From positions 434,001-498,000 of the forward strand of contig NZ_QCYJ01000103.1 of assembly GCF_003123685.1 (NCBI RefSeq): DNA of 64,000 nucleotides, read 5' to 3'. The notes below the pieces were generated by a model. It searched no databases and was not told the origin of the DNA. It saw only the letters and a list, made by a program, of their open reading frames with translations. Below are positions 1 through 8,228 of the stretch, one piece after another. The DNA is from Nocardia aurea. Lineage in GTDB: Bacteria; Actinomycetota; Actinomycetes; Mycobacteriales; Mycobacteriaceae. Every line of letters begins with the position of its first letter. Within the stretch, counting starts at the first letter, position 1. The translations under genes were made by a program, and so were the position numbers.

Positions 1-608
1 CACGAATTGATGAAAAGCAGGATCGCGAGCGCGGCGAGCGCGGGCCGCAGATTCGGCACGACCACCGTCCACAGGATCGACCACGACGAGCGCCCGTCGA
101 TTTTCGCGGCGGCGACGAGTTCCTTGGGGAAGGCGGCCATGTGCTGGCGCATCAGCAGTACCGCCAGCGCCGAGCACAGCGTCGGCAGGGCGACGCCGAC
201 CAGGGTATCGATCAATCCGAGGCGGTTGAGCAGCACGTAGTTCGGCAGCATGGTGACCTGGAACGGCACCAGCCAGATCCCGACGAACCCCAGGTACAGC
301 ACCCGTTGCAGCGGGAAGGTGTACATCGCGAAGGCGTAGGAGGCGAGCAGCGCGATGAGTAGCTGCGCCGAGGCCGAGAGCAACGCCACCGCGAAGGTGT
401 TCGCGATCAGCTGTGCCACGTCGACCTTGCGCGCCGCGTCGGTGTAGTTGTCCACCGACAGCGGCCACGGGATCGGCGACAGCGACATCACATCCGACGG
501 TCTGCGCAGCGAGGTCGCGAACAGCCAGTAGATCGGGAAGGCGCACAGCAGCGCGGTGCCCGCCAGCAGCAGGTGGCTCCCGAGTCCGCGCAATCGGTCA
601 ATCATCAT
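1..608 (-). CDS. ABC sugar/glycerophosphodiester permease, UgpE/MalG type (partial)
   Basis: This is the second membrane subunit of an ABC importer; about 202 residues are visible and the C-terminus lies beyond the window edge (the family runs 270-300). The N-terminus has a membrane segment after MMIDRLRGLG, and further hydrophobic segments follow. The cytoplasmic coupling (EAA) loop is visible as ELVAAAKIDGRSSW followed by PNLRPALA, which contacts the ATPase. Two adjacent ATG codons (608 and 605) overlap the end of the upstream permease gene, so the two are translationally coupled. It completes the operon read from 5044 leftwards. The family is clear; the substrate is not shown by the sequence. 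Confidence 0.9.
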   Translation of the reverse strand, partial: MMIDRLRGLGSHLLLAGTALLCAFPIYWLFATSLRRPSDVMSLSPIPWPLSVDNYTDAARKVDVAQLIANTFAVALLSASAQLLIALLASYAFAMYTFPLQRVLYLGFVGIWLVPFQVTMLPNYVLLNRLGLIDTLVGVALPTLCSALAVLLMRQHMAAFPKELVAAAKIDGRSSWSILWTVVVPNLRPALAALAILLFINS

Positions 609-1623
609 GGAAGGAAAGCCTTTCCGAGATCCACACGAGCAGCCCCGCGACGGCGCCGAAACCGAGGAACAGCAGCACGCCCGCGGCGGCGCTGAGTCCG
701 GCGTCGAAACTGTGGAAGGCGTAATCCCAGAGCAGGTAGTAGATATTGGTGGTGGACTGGGACGGGCCGCCCTGGGTCATCGAATCGATGAGCGGGAACG
801 TCAGTGTCGGCGTGAGCAATACGGTGGTGAGGATCAGGAACATCAGGGTCGGCGCGAGCAGCGGCAGGGTGATCCAGCGCCGGATCTGACCGGGCGACGC
901 GCCGTCGACGCGGGCCGCCTCGTCGTAGTCGGGGCTGATCCCGGCCAGCCCCGCCCAGACCACGAGCACCGCGAATCCCAGCAGTTGCCAGCCGGTGATC
1001 ACGATGATCACCCCCTGGGCGGTGTCGGTGTCGTAGACCCAGTTGCGATCCGAGCGCAGCACCTGGTCCACCGCGCCGCCGCCCGGATGCAGCAGCCAGC
1101 GCCAGACGGCGGCCGCCGCGACGGGTGCGACGAGGAACGGGGTGAAGATGAATGCCTGGTAGACGGTCCGCGCCCGGGGCGACACCCGGCGTCCGGCCAG
1201 GGCGAGCGCCGCGGGCAACAGCACCGTGAACGGAATCAGGCCCACGATCAGCACGACGGTGCGCCACAGCGAATCGCGGAAAGCCGGAAGGTCGAGCAGC
1301 CGTTCGTAATTGCCGGTGCCCACCGGTTTCATGGGCGAGCTGGGCAGCAGATTCCATGAGTAGGTGGACAGTTCGAACGCCTGCACCAGCGGGCGATAGG
1401 TGAAAGTCACCAGCAGGGCTATCGCGGGCGCCAGATACAGATAGGGGACCGCGGTGCGTCCGACCCGGCGCGGCAGCGAAGCCCACCGGCCCGGCCCGGG
1501 CGCGCGAACCGCGCCCTGGACCGGGTCGACCGTGCCGGTGCCGTCGTCGGGTACGCGATCTACCGCGAGGTCGTCGCGGTCCGGCCGCGTGGCGGGTGCG
1601 AGCGAGGATTCGACGACGAACAC
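598..1623 (-). CDS. ABC sugar/glycerophosphodiester permease, UgpA/MalF type
   Basis: First permease subunit of the importer, 341 residues. A roughly 50-residue hydrophilic N-terminal extension precedes the first membrane helix (YLYLAPAIALLVTF). Six or so membrane segments follow, with the EAA coupling loop at DEAARVDGASPGQIRRW. The start is a GTG at 1623, four bases after the stop of the phosphoesterase gene. The extension makes the protein longer than typical MalF/UgpA members (290-310), so a later internal start remains possible. It pairs with the downstream permease, whose start codon overlaps its stop. Confidence 0.88.
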   Translation of the reverse strand: MFVVESSLAPATRPDRDDLAVDRVPDDGTGTVDPVQGAVRAPGPGRWASLPRRVGRTAVPYLYLAPAIALLVTFTYRPLVQAFELSTYSWNLLPSSPMKPVGTGNYERLLDLPAFRDSLWRTVVLIVGLIPFTVLLPAALALAGRRVSPRARTVYQAFIFTPFLVAPVAAAAVWRWLLHPGGGAVDQVLRSDRNWVYDTDTAQGVIIVITGWQLLGFAVLVVWAGLAGISPDYDEAARVDGASPGQIRRWITLPLLAPTLMFLILTTVLLTPTLTFPLIDSMTQGGPSQSTTNIYYLLWDYAFHSFDAGLSAAAGVLLFLGFGAVAGLLVWISERLSFHDD

Positions 1624-1627
1624 CGGA

Positions 1628-2515
1628 TCACCGCCGCTCGGCCAGAGCGGCGAGCTGATCGAGGACTTCCTGTTCGGGTCGGTCGTAGACCGTCGCCGCG
1701 GCGGTGGCCTCCACCGCGGTGGCCACCATCCCCGATCCCAGCACGTCGATCCGGGTGAAACCGAATCCGACCACGCCGCGATGCCTGCCCTGCGGCGCGA
1801 GGGTGTCGATCCGGTAGGACAGCGCGGGCGCGACCCACACCGGGATCCCCGCGAGCGCCGCCGCCCCGGTGAGGTGATTGTGCCCGCAGACGATCATGCC
1901 GACGTCGGAACCCGCGAGCGCCGAGGCCAGCAGATCCGGATGTTCCAGGCGCAGGAAATCCGGTCCGGGAATGGGCGAGGGCACCGGCGGATGGTGCAGT
2001 GCGAGCAGTGTGCCGCGCGGTGCGGGCGTGCTCAATACCTCGGCGAGCCACGCCAATTGCTGTTCGGAGAGCCGCCCGTGGTGATGCCCGGGAATCGTGC
2101 TGTCCAAGGCGATGATCCGCAGGCCCGCCACGTCGACGACACTGTCGAGCGGTAGGTCCGGATCAACGGTGCGTCCGAGCAGTTCCTCGCCGAAGGCCGA
2201 ACGCTCGTCGTGATTGCCCATGACGTAGACGATCCTGGCGCCGAGCGCGTCGGCCACCGGCTCGACCGCCGCGCGCAGCCTCCGATAGGCCTGCGGCGCG
2301 CCGTTGTCGGCGAGATCACCCGACAGCACGATCGCGTCGACGGGTCGTCGCGCAACGGCGAGCCGGTCCAGCACCGCGAGCAGGTTGGCGTGGGTGTCGA
2401 TCGAGCCGTGGACCAGTTCACCCTCGGCTCGCAGATGGGTATCGGTCAACTGGACGACGGTGATCGTGTCGGTGTGCCCGAGATGTCCGGCCGGTCCGCC
2501 GTTGCGCGTACTCAT
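1628..2515 (-). CDS. Metallophosphoesterase (CpdA/Icc/GpdQ-like phosphodiesterase)
   Basis: A 295-residue cytoplasmic calcineurin-like phosphoesterase. All metal-binding motifs are present in order: TDTHL (DxH), SGDLADNG (GDxxDxG), VMGNHDE (GNHD), ALHHPP, and CGHNHLTG (GHxH). The family hydrolyses phosphodiesters and includes cyclic-AMP phosphodiesterase (CpdA, Rv0805) and the glycerophosphodiesterase GpdQ. The ATG overlaps the stop of the solute-binding protein gene (ATGA), so it is part of the transporter operon. I infer that it cleaves the imported compound, which would fit glycerophosphodiesters; a cAMP role cannot be excluded. A longer open frame runs upstream in the same phase but it lies on top of the binding-protein gene. 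Confidence 0.88.
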   Translation of the reverse strand: MSTRNGGPAGHLGHTDTITVVQLTDTHLRAEGELVHGSIDTHANLLAVLDRLAVARRPVDAIVLSGDLADNGAPQAYRRLRAAVEPVADALGARIVYVMGNHDERSAFGEELLGRTVDPDLPLDSVVDVAGLRIIALDSTIPGHHHGRLSEQQLAWLAEVLSTPAPRGTLLALHHPPVPSPIPGPDFLRLEHPDLLASALAGSDVGMIVCGHNHLTGAAALAGIPVWVAPALSYRIDTLAPQGRHRGVVGFGFTRIDVLGSGMVATAVEATAAATVYDRPEQEVLDQLAALAERR

Positions 2516-3882
2516 GCTGCCGGGAGGAGTTTGCGGCCCTGATCCTGTGCGGCGGTCAGGGTGGACTTCGGATCCTTGCCCTGGAAGACGACCGCCTCGA
2601 CGGCATCCATCATGCCGTCGCGGATCTGGAGGTAATTGGTTCCCGGCATGGAGATCCACGGCTCCATATTCGCCAGCTGCGCGACATTGGGGGCCAGCAG
2701 CGGGTTGCGCCGCGACCATTCCTGCAAACCGTTCGGGTCGGTCAGCAGACCGGTGCGCAGCGGCAGGTAACCGATACCCTGCGAGATCTTCACGTAGGCC
2801 TGTTCGCTGGTGAGGAACCGGATCAGTTCCCAGGAGGCGCGCTGCTTGGCCGGATCGTTGGACAGAATGTAGAGCGAAGCACCGGAATTGGTGGGCACCG
2901 TGGTCTTGGCGCCGAAACTCGGCATCGGCGCCGACCGCAGATCCCATTTGCCCTCGGCGCCCTTGACGAAGGTGCCCTGAATGGCGCTCGTCTCCAGGAT
3001 CATGCCGATCTCGCCGCGACCGAACGCCTCGTAGCCCTGCTTCTGGTTCAGCGTCGGCATCGCGCCGGTGCGGACCAGGTCCTGTGCCATGCCGACGACC
3101 TCGACCGAGGCGTCGTCGGCGTAGGTGAGGGTGTGCCGATCCTCGGAGATCACCCGGCCGCCGTTGGAGCGGACCATCGACTGGAAGCACCAGTCCTTCG
3201 CGGTCTTGGTGAGGCAGTCGATGTACACCCCGCCCTTACCGGTCTTCTGGGCGATCGCGGAGGCCGCCTGCGCGACCTGCTGCCAGGTGCTCGGCGGGTC
3301 GGCCGGATCGAGTCCGGCCTCGGTGAACAGCGAGGCGTTGAAATACAGCACCGGAGTCGAGAAGACGAACGGCACACCGTAGGTCGCGCCGTTCCAGTCG
3401 GCCAGCGTGCGGGCGCGCGGGGCGAACGGGTGCGTGCCGTCGAAATTGCGCTGCACCTCGGTCTTACCGACCAGCCCGTCGAGGGATTTGGCCTGCAACT
3501 GGTTGACGGTGAAATCCAGATCGCTGAAACCGAGCTGCGCGACATCGGGCGGCGTACCGGCCACCATCTGGTTCTGGATGCTGGAGATGGTGTCGGTGGC
3601 CGGATTCGGGCTGTTGCCCTGCGGCTTCTGCGCGGTCACCGTGATATTCGGGTGCTTCGCGCGGAATTCGGTGAGCAGCGCGTCGAACGTATCCGTCCAC
3701 GCGCCGGCCAGACCGTAGTTGTAGGACTCGAAGACGATCGACACCTTCTGGTCGGCGCCGAGTTCGGGGATCGTGGCGGTCGGCCCGGCGGAATCTTCGG
3801 TGGTGCTGCCCAATCCGCCGCACGCGCTGAGCGTGAGGGCGGTGGTCAACGCCAGAGCGGCGATGGCCGTAATACGTTTCAC
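2512..3882 (-). CDS. ABC importer solute-binding lipoprotein (UgpB/extracellular family 1)
   Basis: A 456-residue extracellular substrate-binding lipoprotein. The GTG at 3882 is preceded by AGGAG at a spacing of seven. The product begins MKRITAIAALALTTALTLSAC, a lipoprotein signal peptide with lipobox LSAC and lipidation at Cys21. The mature part has the family-1 fold pattern: a beta-rich start (VSIVFESYNYGL), the VAGTPPDVAQLG segment, and later YEAFGRGEIGMILETSA. It lies 37 bases downstream of the ATPase gene. Its presence with UgpC-like and UgpA/E-like partners suggests a sugar or glycerol-phosphate ligand; which one is not evident. Confidence 0.9.
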   Translation of the reverse strand: MKRITAIAALALTTALTLSACGGLGSTTEDSAGPTATIPELGADQKVSIVFESYNYGLAGAWTDTFDALLTEFRAKHPNITVTAQKPQGNSPNPATDTISSIQNQMVAGTPPDVAQLGFSDLDFTVNQLQAKSLDGLVGKTEVQRNFDGTHPFAPRARTLADWNGATYGVPFVFSTPVLYFNASLFTEAGLDPADPPSTWQQVAQAASAIAQKTGKGGVYIDCLTKTAKDWCFQSMVRSNGGRVISEDRHTLTYADDASVEVVGMAQDLVRTGAMPTLNQKQGYEAFGRGEIGMILETSAIQGTFVKGAEGKWDLRSAPMPSFGAKTTVPTNSGASLYILSNDPAKQRASWELIRFLTSEQAYVKISQGIGYLPLRTGLLTDPNGLQEWSRRNPLLAPNVAQLANMEPWISMPGTNYLQIRDGMMDAVEAVVFQGKDPKSTLTAAQDQGRKLLPAA

Positions 3883-3919
3883 GACGGTGCTCCTGAGAGT
3901 TGTTCGAGCGAGGGGTTTG

Positions 3920-5044
3920 TCACGCGACAGGAACTTCGTCGCGCACATCGTGGACCGGGTCGGTCTCGGTGGCCTGCCAGGTCAGGCGGAGACCGGATTC
4001 CGGATGGAAGAGATGGATATCGTCCGGGTCGACGGCGAGCGCGATCGCCTCGCCGATCGAGACCCGCGCGGGACGCGGGACGCGCGCGCGGATCTCGTGC
4101 TCGCCGACGGCGATGTGCACGACCTCCTCGCTGCCGAGGTTCTCGACCATCCGCACCTGTCCGCGTAGCTGGCCGGGACCGGTCGTGACGCGCAGCTGCT
4201 CGGGACGGAAACCCGCGGTGACGCTGGTGTCACCGCAGGTATCGGTGATGGCGAGCGCGGCGTCGAGTCCCTCGGCCGTGACGTGCAGTCCTCCGGCGCG
4301 CTCGGTGATCGTCGCGGGCAGCAGGTTCATCGGCGGGGCGCCGAGGAATCCGGCGACGAAGGTCGAACGCGGGCGGTCGTAGAGTTCGGTCGGCGGCCCG
4401 ACCTGTTCCACCTGTCCGTCGTTGAGCAGCGCGATCCGCGAGGCCATGGTCATCGCCTCGACCTGATCGTGGGTCACGTAGAGGAATGTCGAGCCGAGCC
4501 TGCGGTGCAGGGCGATCAATTCGGCCCTGGTCGCGCTGCGCAGCCTGGCATCGAGATTGGACAGCGGCTCGTCCATCAGGAACGCGCCCGGATCGCGAAC
4601 CATGGCACGCGCCAGGGCGACTCGCTGTCGCTGTCCGCCCGACAGCTCTGCCGGTTTGCGTCCGAGCAGCGGTGTCAGCGCCAGCGTCGCGGCGACCTCG
4701 GCGACCCGTTCGGCGATCCGCGCGCGCGGCACCCGCCGCGACTTCAGCGGGAAGCCGATATTGCGCGCCACCGTCAGATGCGGGTACAGCGCGTAACTCT
4801 GGAACACCATCGCCAGATCCCGTTGCTGCGGGGCGACGTCGGTGATGTCGCGCCCGTCGAGCAGGATTCGGCCCGAGGTCGGGAGTTCGAGCCCGGCGAT
4901 CATGCGCAGCAGCGTGGACTTACCGCATCCGCTGGGCCCGAGCAGAACCATGAACTCGCCGTCGGCGATGTCCAGACTCACCTCGCGCACCGCGTCGGTC
5001 GCGCCGAATCGCTTCGACACCGCTTCGATCTGCAGCCGGGCCAC
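3920..5044 (-). CDS. ABC importer ATPase, UgpC/MalK/MsmX type
   Basis: A 374-residue ATP-hydrolysing subunit. Walker A is GPSGCGKST, the Q-loop QSYALYPHL, the signature LSGGQRQRVALARAM, Walker B FLMDEPLSNLDA and the switch histidine YVTHDQ. A C-terminal TOBE/OB-type regulatory domain (from about residue 235) places it in the carbohydrate CUT1 group. The chosen start is GTG at 5044 with a strong AGGAGG seven bases upstream; the open frame extends further to 5128 but without support. It is the first gene of the operon ATPase, binding protein, phosphoesterase, permease, permease. Confidence 0.93.
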   Translation of the reverse strand: MARLQIEAVSKRFGATDAVREVSLDIADGEFMVLLGPSGCGKSTLLRMIAGLELPTSGRILLDGRDITDVAPQQRDLAMVFQSYALYPHLTVARNIGFPLKSRRVPRARIAERVAEVAATLALTPLLGRKPAELSGGQRQRVALARAMVRDPGAFLMDEPLSNLDARLRSATRAELIALHRRLGSTFLYVTHDQVEAMTMASRIALLNDGQVEQVGPPTELYDRPRSTFVAGFLGAPPMNLLPATITERAGGLHVTAEGLDAALAITDTCGDTSVTAGFRPEQLRVTTGPGQLRGQVRMVENLGSEEVVHIAVGEHEIRARVPRPARVSIGEAIALAVDPDDIHLFHPESGLRLTWQATETDPVHDVRDEVPVA

Positions 5045-5246
5045 CGGGGGTCCTCCTTCGCTCGGTATGGCGTAGTGACCTGGACAGTTTCGGCCGGGCG
5101 CACAGGCGTACGCGGGTGCGATAGGCAACGCCGATCGGGCGAATCGAGGGTTTCGACTGTGGGCGCGACGGCCGCGGCGGTGGGTGAGGGTGTTGTCGCT
5201 GACACAGCCGGGTTCGCCCGAATTTCCCGAGATGAGGATTCAATCG

Positions 5247-5939
5247 ATGAAGGTCAAGCTGACCGTCACGTCCGCATTACTGATCGCCGCGCTCGGTGCC
5301 GCCACGGGTAGCGCCGGTGCCGCGCCGCAGTCCGACAGCGTGGGTTTCTCCGCCGTCGCCGAGAACAACTCGACCGTGATCACCACCGACGCGGGTTCTT
5401 TGGCCGCCGACAACGGCGTGTTCACCATCAAGGCCGCCGACGGCACCGTTGTCGCGGGAACCGAACTGGCGTTCCGGGTCGACGAGTTCGTCTTCCCGAT
5501 CGCGGCGCGGATCACCGGCAATACCGCGACCCTCACCCCGCAGCTCGATCTCGACCACGCCACCTACAAGCCCGTCGCGTTGCCCTACGAGGATCAGGCG
5601 CCGTGGAAGACCGAATACGAGCGTGAGGTCGCGGCCTGGAGCCGTATGACCACCACGATCGCCATGGGCGCCACCATCGGCACCCTTGTCGGCGGCCTCG
5701 GCGGCGCTGCCGTGGGCTGTGTCCTGGGCGGCGTTCTCGGCGCCGGTGTGGCCTCGGCCACCATCGCGGGTCTGTTCGGCCCGTTCATCCCCGCGGCAGC
5801 CGTCGGCTGTGTCGGCGGTATCGCCACGATCGGCTTCCTCGGCACGCTGGTCGGCCAGATCCTGGTCACCGCACCGGTTGCCATCGCCGCCGCGGCCCAG
5901 TACTTCACCACCATCAATACCCCATTGAAGGGTAAATGA
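5247..5939 (+). CDS. Secreted glycine-zipper-rich protein of unknown function
   Basis: A 230-residue protein beginning MKVKLTVTSALLIAALGAA, a Sec signal peptide likely cleaved after SAGAA. The mature N-terminal half (about residues 28-115) is polar and beta-like. The C-terminal half is a long run of small residues (GTLVGGLGGAAVGCVLGG, then GAGVASATIAGLFGPFIPAA) with several GxxxG repeats, suggesting membrane insertion or tight helix packing. Proteins of this design are common in Nocardia, but I do not know a function. It is divergent from the ABC operon (202 bases between starts). The ATG at 5247 is preferred because the signal peptide starts there. It is the last chromosomal gene before the mobile element. 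Confidence 0.8.
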   Translation: MKVKLTVTSALLIAALGAATGSAGAAPQSDSVGFSAVAENNSTVITTDAGSLAADNGVFTIKAADGTVVAGTELAFRVDEFVFPIAARITGNTATLTPQLDLDHATYKPVALPYEDQAPWKTEYEREVAAWSRMTTTIAMGATIGTLVGGLGGAAVGCVLGGVLGAGVASATIAGLFGPFIPAAAVGCVGGIATIGFLGTLVGQILVTAPVAIAAAAQYFTTINTPLKGK

Positions 5940-6702
5940 CCTGACCTGCGTATATGGGTCTGTCTGATATTCTGACCAGGGAATTTCAGACATAATGTGA
6001 TCTGCAACACCACGAAGCCTCCGGGGACTCTGCATCACTCCGGGGGCTTCGTCGCGTCGGTGGCGGTGTGGGTGGCAAGCCCCGGAGGGGTGCGGCAGTA
6101 CCTGAGCGGTGGGCGATGTGCGGGGAAGCGCCGTGGGTACGTATCCGATGACGCTTCCCCGCTGGGGACGGTAGCGGACGCCTTGGGCTGGCGTTGCCGC
6201 TCCCGTGTGTTCTGAGGTGAGCCGGAACGGTGCTGAGGGTATCCCGCTATGGGTATCCATCGTGGATGTTCTGCCGTAGTGACCCGACATTTAGGGGATT
6301 GCGCGGGCCGATGGTTTGGTGTGGTGGTTCGGAGTCCATCACCCCCTGTGGTTCTGCGCCTGGGTGCCCGCCCGCAGCGGAGCGGAGGGCGGGGCACCTG
6401 GGCGGCGCGGCTTTGCCGCGCCCTTGATCCTGTAGAGAGAAATTCGGCAATAAAATATTCTGTTGGGTTACCGTCTTCTTTTTCTTTTTCTTCTTCTTTC
6501 CGGGGGTCCTAACTCTTCTCACTCTCTTCTCCACATGATTTTCAAGCCTGCGCCCCACCAACTTTCCGCGAATGATCAGATTGCCAAGCTCATAGCTGAG
6601 CTTCTGGCAGGCACCCCGGCGCGGGCTCCGCAGGTGGTGAGGGTTCGGCGAATCCGGCACGGCAAGTGCCCTCGGCATCCACGATGTGACGCGAGATCGG
6701 GG
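5940..6702. other. Non-coding left end of the mobile element with several hairpins
   Basis: I see no convincing gene in these 763 bases. It holds a dyad at 5962-5991, a 12-bp hairpin at 6013-6051 (one G-U pair), a 10-bp inverted repeat 6121-6130/6152-6161 (CGGGGAAGCG/CGCTTCCCCG) and a G+C-rich stem 6363-6398 with one bulge. A perfect 8-bp hairpin at 6404-6422 (GGCGCGGC, loop TTT) and an uninterrupted 28-base pyrimidine tract at 6474-6501 follow. None is a canonical terminator for the leftward gene ending at 6703. The density of paired elements suggests a structured RNA or replication/recombination sites, which is inference. Confidence 0.5.
5962..5991. other. Dyad around GACCAGG: candidate left attachment site or terminator
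   Basis: Imperfect inverted repeat GTCTGATATTC / GAATTTCAGAC (10 of 11 positions pair) around the central TGACCAGG, 22 bases after the stop of the secreted protein gene. The heptamer GACCAGG (5974-5980) recurs at 18793-18799, at the centre of another dyad next to the serine recombinase start. It could be the element's left attachment site, or simply the terminator of the upstream gene. Confidence 0.3.
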
Positions 6703-8199
6703 CTATCGGCCTCGATAGAGTCCGCGTTCCCGTCCGTGTTCCTGCTCTCGTGCAGCGGTCGGGATGGGCGCTTCGAGTGCTCGGGATCGGGCGGCTTCCT
6801 CGACGGGGGCTGAGTGTCCGGCCTCGGCGAGACGCGCGATGTTGATTTGCTCGACGCTGAGGTTCCGTTCGACGTTCTTGGCGAGTACCGCCAACTCCCG
6901 TTCGCGGGCATCGTGTTCGACTTGAACGGGTGGCCTACCGGAACGTTGATAGGTGTGGGCTTTGGCCTCGGGGTCGTAACCGAGTGACCGGCCGTACCGG
7001 ACAGCACGGAATTTCTCCAGGTCCAGTTCAACGTCTTTGGCGGGGTCTATGAACAGTCGTTCAGCCTCCCGCTGGGCGGCTTGGACCCGCAATTCGTGTT
7101 CGGGCGTTCGGGCTTTGGCTTGTTGTTCTATCTGTTGGACATGTTCGATGCCGCGTTGTTGGGCGCGTGCGTTGTGTGGGGTGAGTTCTTGTACCCATTC
7201 GTGGCGTTGGACTTCTTTACCGATGCTGTCGAGTTGACGGACGGTTTCTTCGCGGCGGGCCTCGCGGTTTTGCTCGAGGACAGGGGCAAGAATTGCGATC
7301 TGTTCGGGGCTGGTTCCTGCGGCGGTCAACATGTTTCGCGTGTTCTGGCATTCGCGTTCGCGGATCTGGTCGAGTCCGGCGCTCAACGCGGTGTGGGCAT
7401 CGCGTAAGTGTTCGGGGTCGAGTTCTCGGCCCTGCGCGCGGGAAGCGGCGACTTCGAGTGCCTGGGCGGTGATGGCGTCGCGAACGGCCTGGCGGGCGGT
7501 GTCGAGGTCTCTGCCGCGTTCGAGCGCTGCGGCCATTGCCAGCGTCCGCAGTTGTTCGACACGTTCACGCTCGACACTCGGAATAGACTGTGTAACAACA
7601 GATTCTGGCTCACGTTCCGGTGCGCGTGGTTCGTTGACGTGGGCTCGGGTGTCGCGACCGGTTTCGGGTCCATGTTCGTGGGCGTTGGTGCGGGCCTGCT
7701 GCTGGGTCTTGTGCTCGCGGGCGAGCTGTCGAACCTGGGGCAGTTCGAGTTGCTGTCCCCGCTCCAATTGCAAACCCCGCGCCCAGATTTCGCGAGCATC
7801 GGCCCGAGAGATCACGTGATGGGTGAATCTGTCCGGGAATTCTCGGACCATGGCATCGATGATATCGCGGGCATTTCCTGATATGAATTCGCGTTCGACG
7901 GAGCGCAATGTGTGGTGTTGGATGGCTCCGGTTTCGAGTAGCGCTTTTATTACCTTCAGCTGCTTCTCGTCCTTCTTGCCGTCGATCCTGCCCGATTTCT
8001 CCTCGATGGTGAATGTGTTGCCATCGCGGGTTTTGACTTTGTCGAACATGATTTTACCGGCAGGTGCGGAATATATTCGCGAGTCCGAGATATAGCCGTT
8101 TTCTCTGTCTTTGAAAAGTCGGTCGGCTCCGTTCTCGAATATTCTGCCGCGTTCGTTGTTGTCGAAACTGTCTCGGTCTCTGTCGTATCCGTCCGGCAC
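6703..8199 (-). CDS. Unrecognised 498-aa protein: possible PD-(D/E)XK nuclease head plus long charged helical tail
   Basis: I do not recognise a named family. Residues 14-110 can be read as a PD-(D/E)XK core: a helix with Glu22 (RGRIFENGADRLF), strands with Asp53 (KIMFDKV), the ExK motif at Glu66-Glu67-Lys68 (FTIEEKSG), then a helix with Gln80 (DEKQLKVIK). From about residue 150 to the end the protein is extremely rich in Glu, Arg, Gln and Ala and should be almost entirely helical or coiled-coil, with repeats such as EREREP and REQEHGRERG. The GTG at 8199 follows a G-rich stretch. It lies 29 bases downstream of an acidic small protein gene, probably in one operon. Possible roles are a nuclease effector or toxin, or a DNA-processing factor for the element. 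Confidence 0.6.
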   Translation of the reverse strand: MPDGYDRDRDSFDNNERGRIFENGADRLFKDRENGYISDSRIYSAPAGKIMFDKVKTRDGNTFTIEEKSGRIDGKKDEKQLKVIKALLETGAIQHHTLRSVEREFISGNARDIIDAMVREFPDRFTHHVISRADAREIWARGLQLERGQQLELPQVRQLAREHKTQQQARTNAHEHGPETGRDTRAHVNEPRAPEREPESVVTQSIPSVERERVEQLRTLAMAAALERGRDLDTARQAVRDAITAQALEVAASRAQGRELDPEHLRDAHTALSAGLDQIRERECQNTRNMLTAAGTSPEQIAILAPVLEQNREARREETVRQLDSIGKEVQRHEWVQELTPHNARAQQRGIEHVQQIEQQAKARTPEHELRVQAAQREAERLFIDPAKDVELDLEKFRAVRYGRSLGYDPEAKAHTYQRSGRPPVQVEHDARERELAVLAKNVERNLSVEQINIARLAEAGHSAPVEEAARSRALEAPIPTAAREQEHGRERGLYRGR

Positions 8200-8228
8200 G
8201 ACCCCCCCTGAATTTCTGGAGGCTTACA

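Noticed and set aside
5045..5128. In-frame N-terminal extension of the importer ATPase
   Set aside because: It precedes a strong AGGAGG and a start that gives the normal ABC ATPase N-terminus.
5940..6100. tRNA gene as integration target of the element
   Set aside because: No cloverleaf or conserved TTCRANYC-type box could be found at either end; a serine recombinase does not need a tRNA site.
6247..6678. Minus-strand reading frame with a run of eight lysines
   Set aside because: It is produced by the 28-base pyrimidine tract; there is no ribosome-binding site, and composition and context do not fit a gene.
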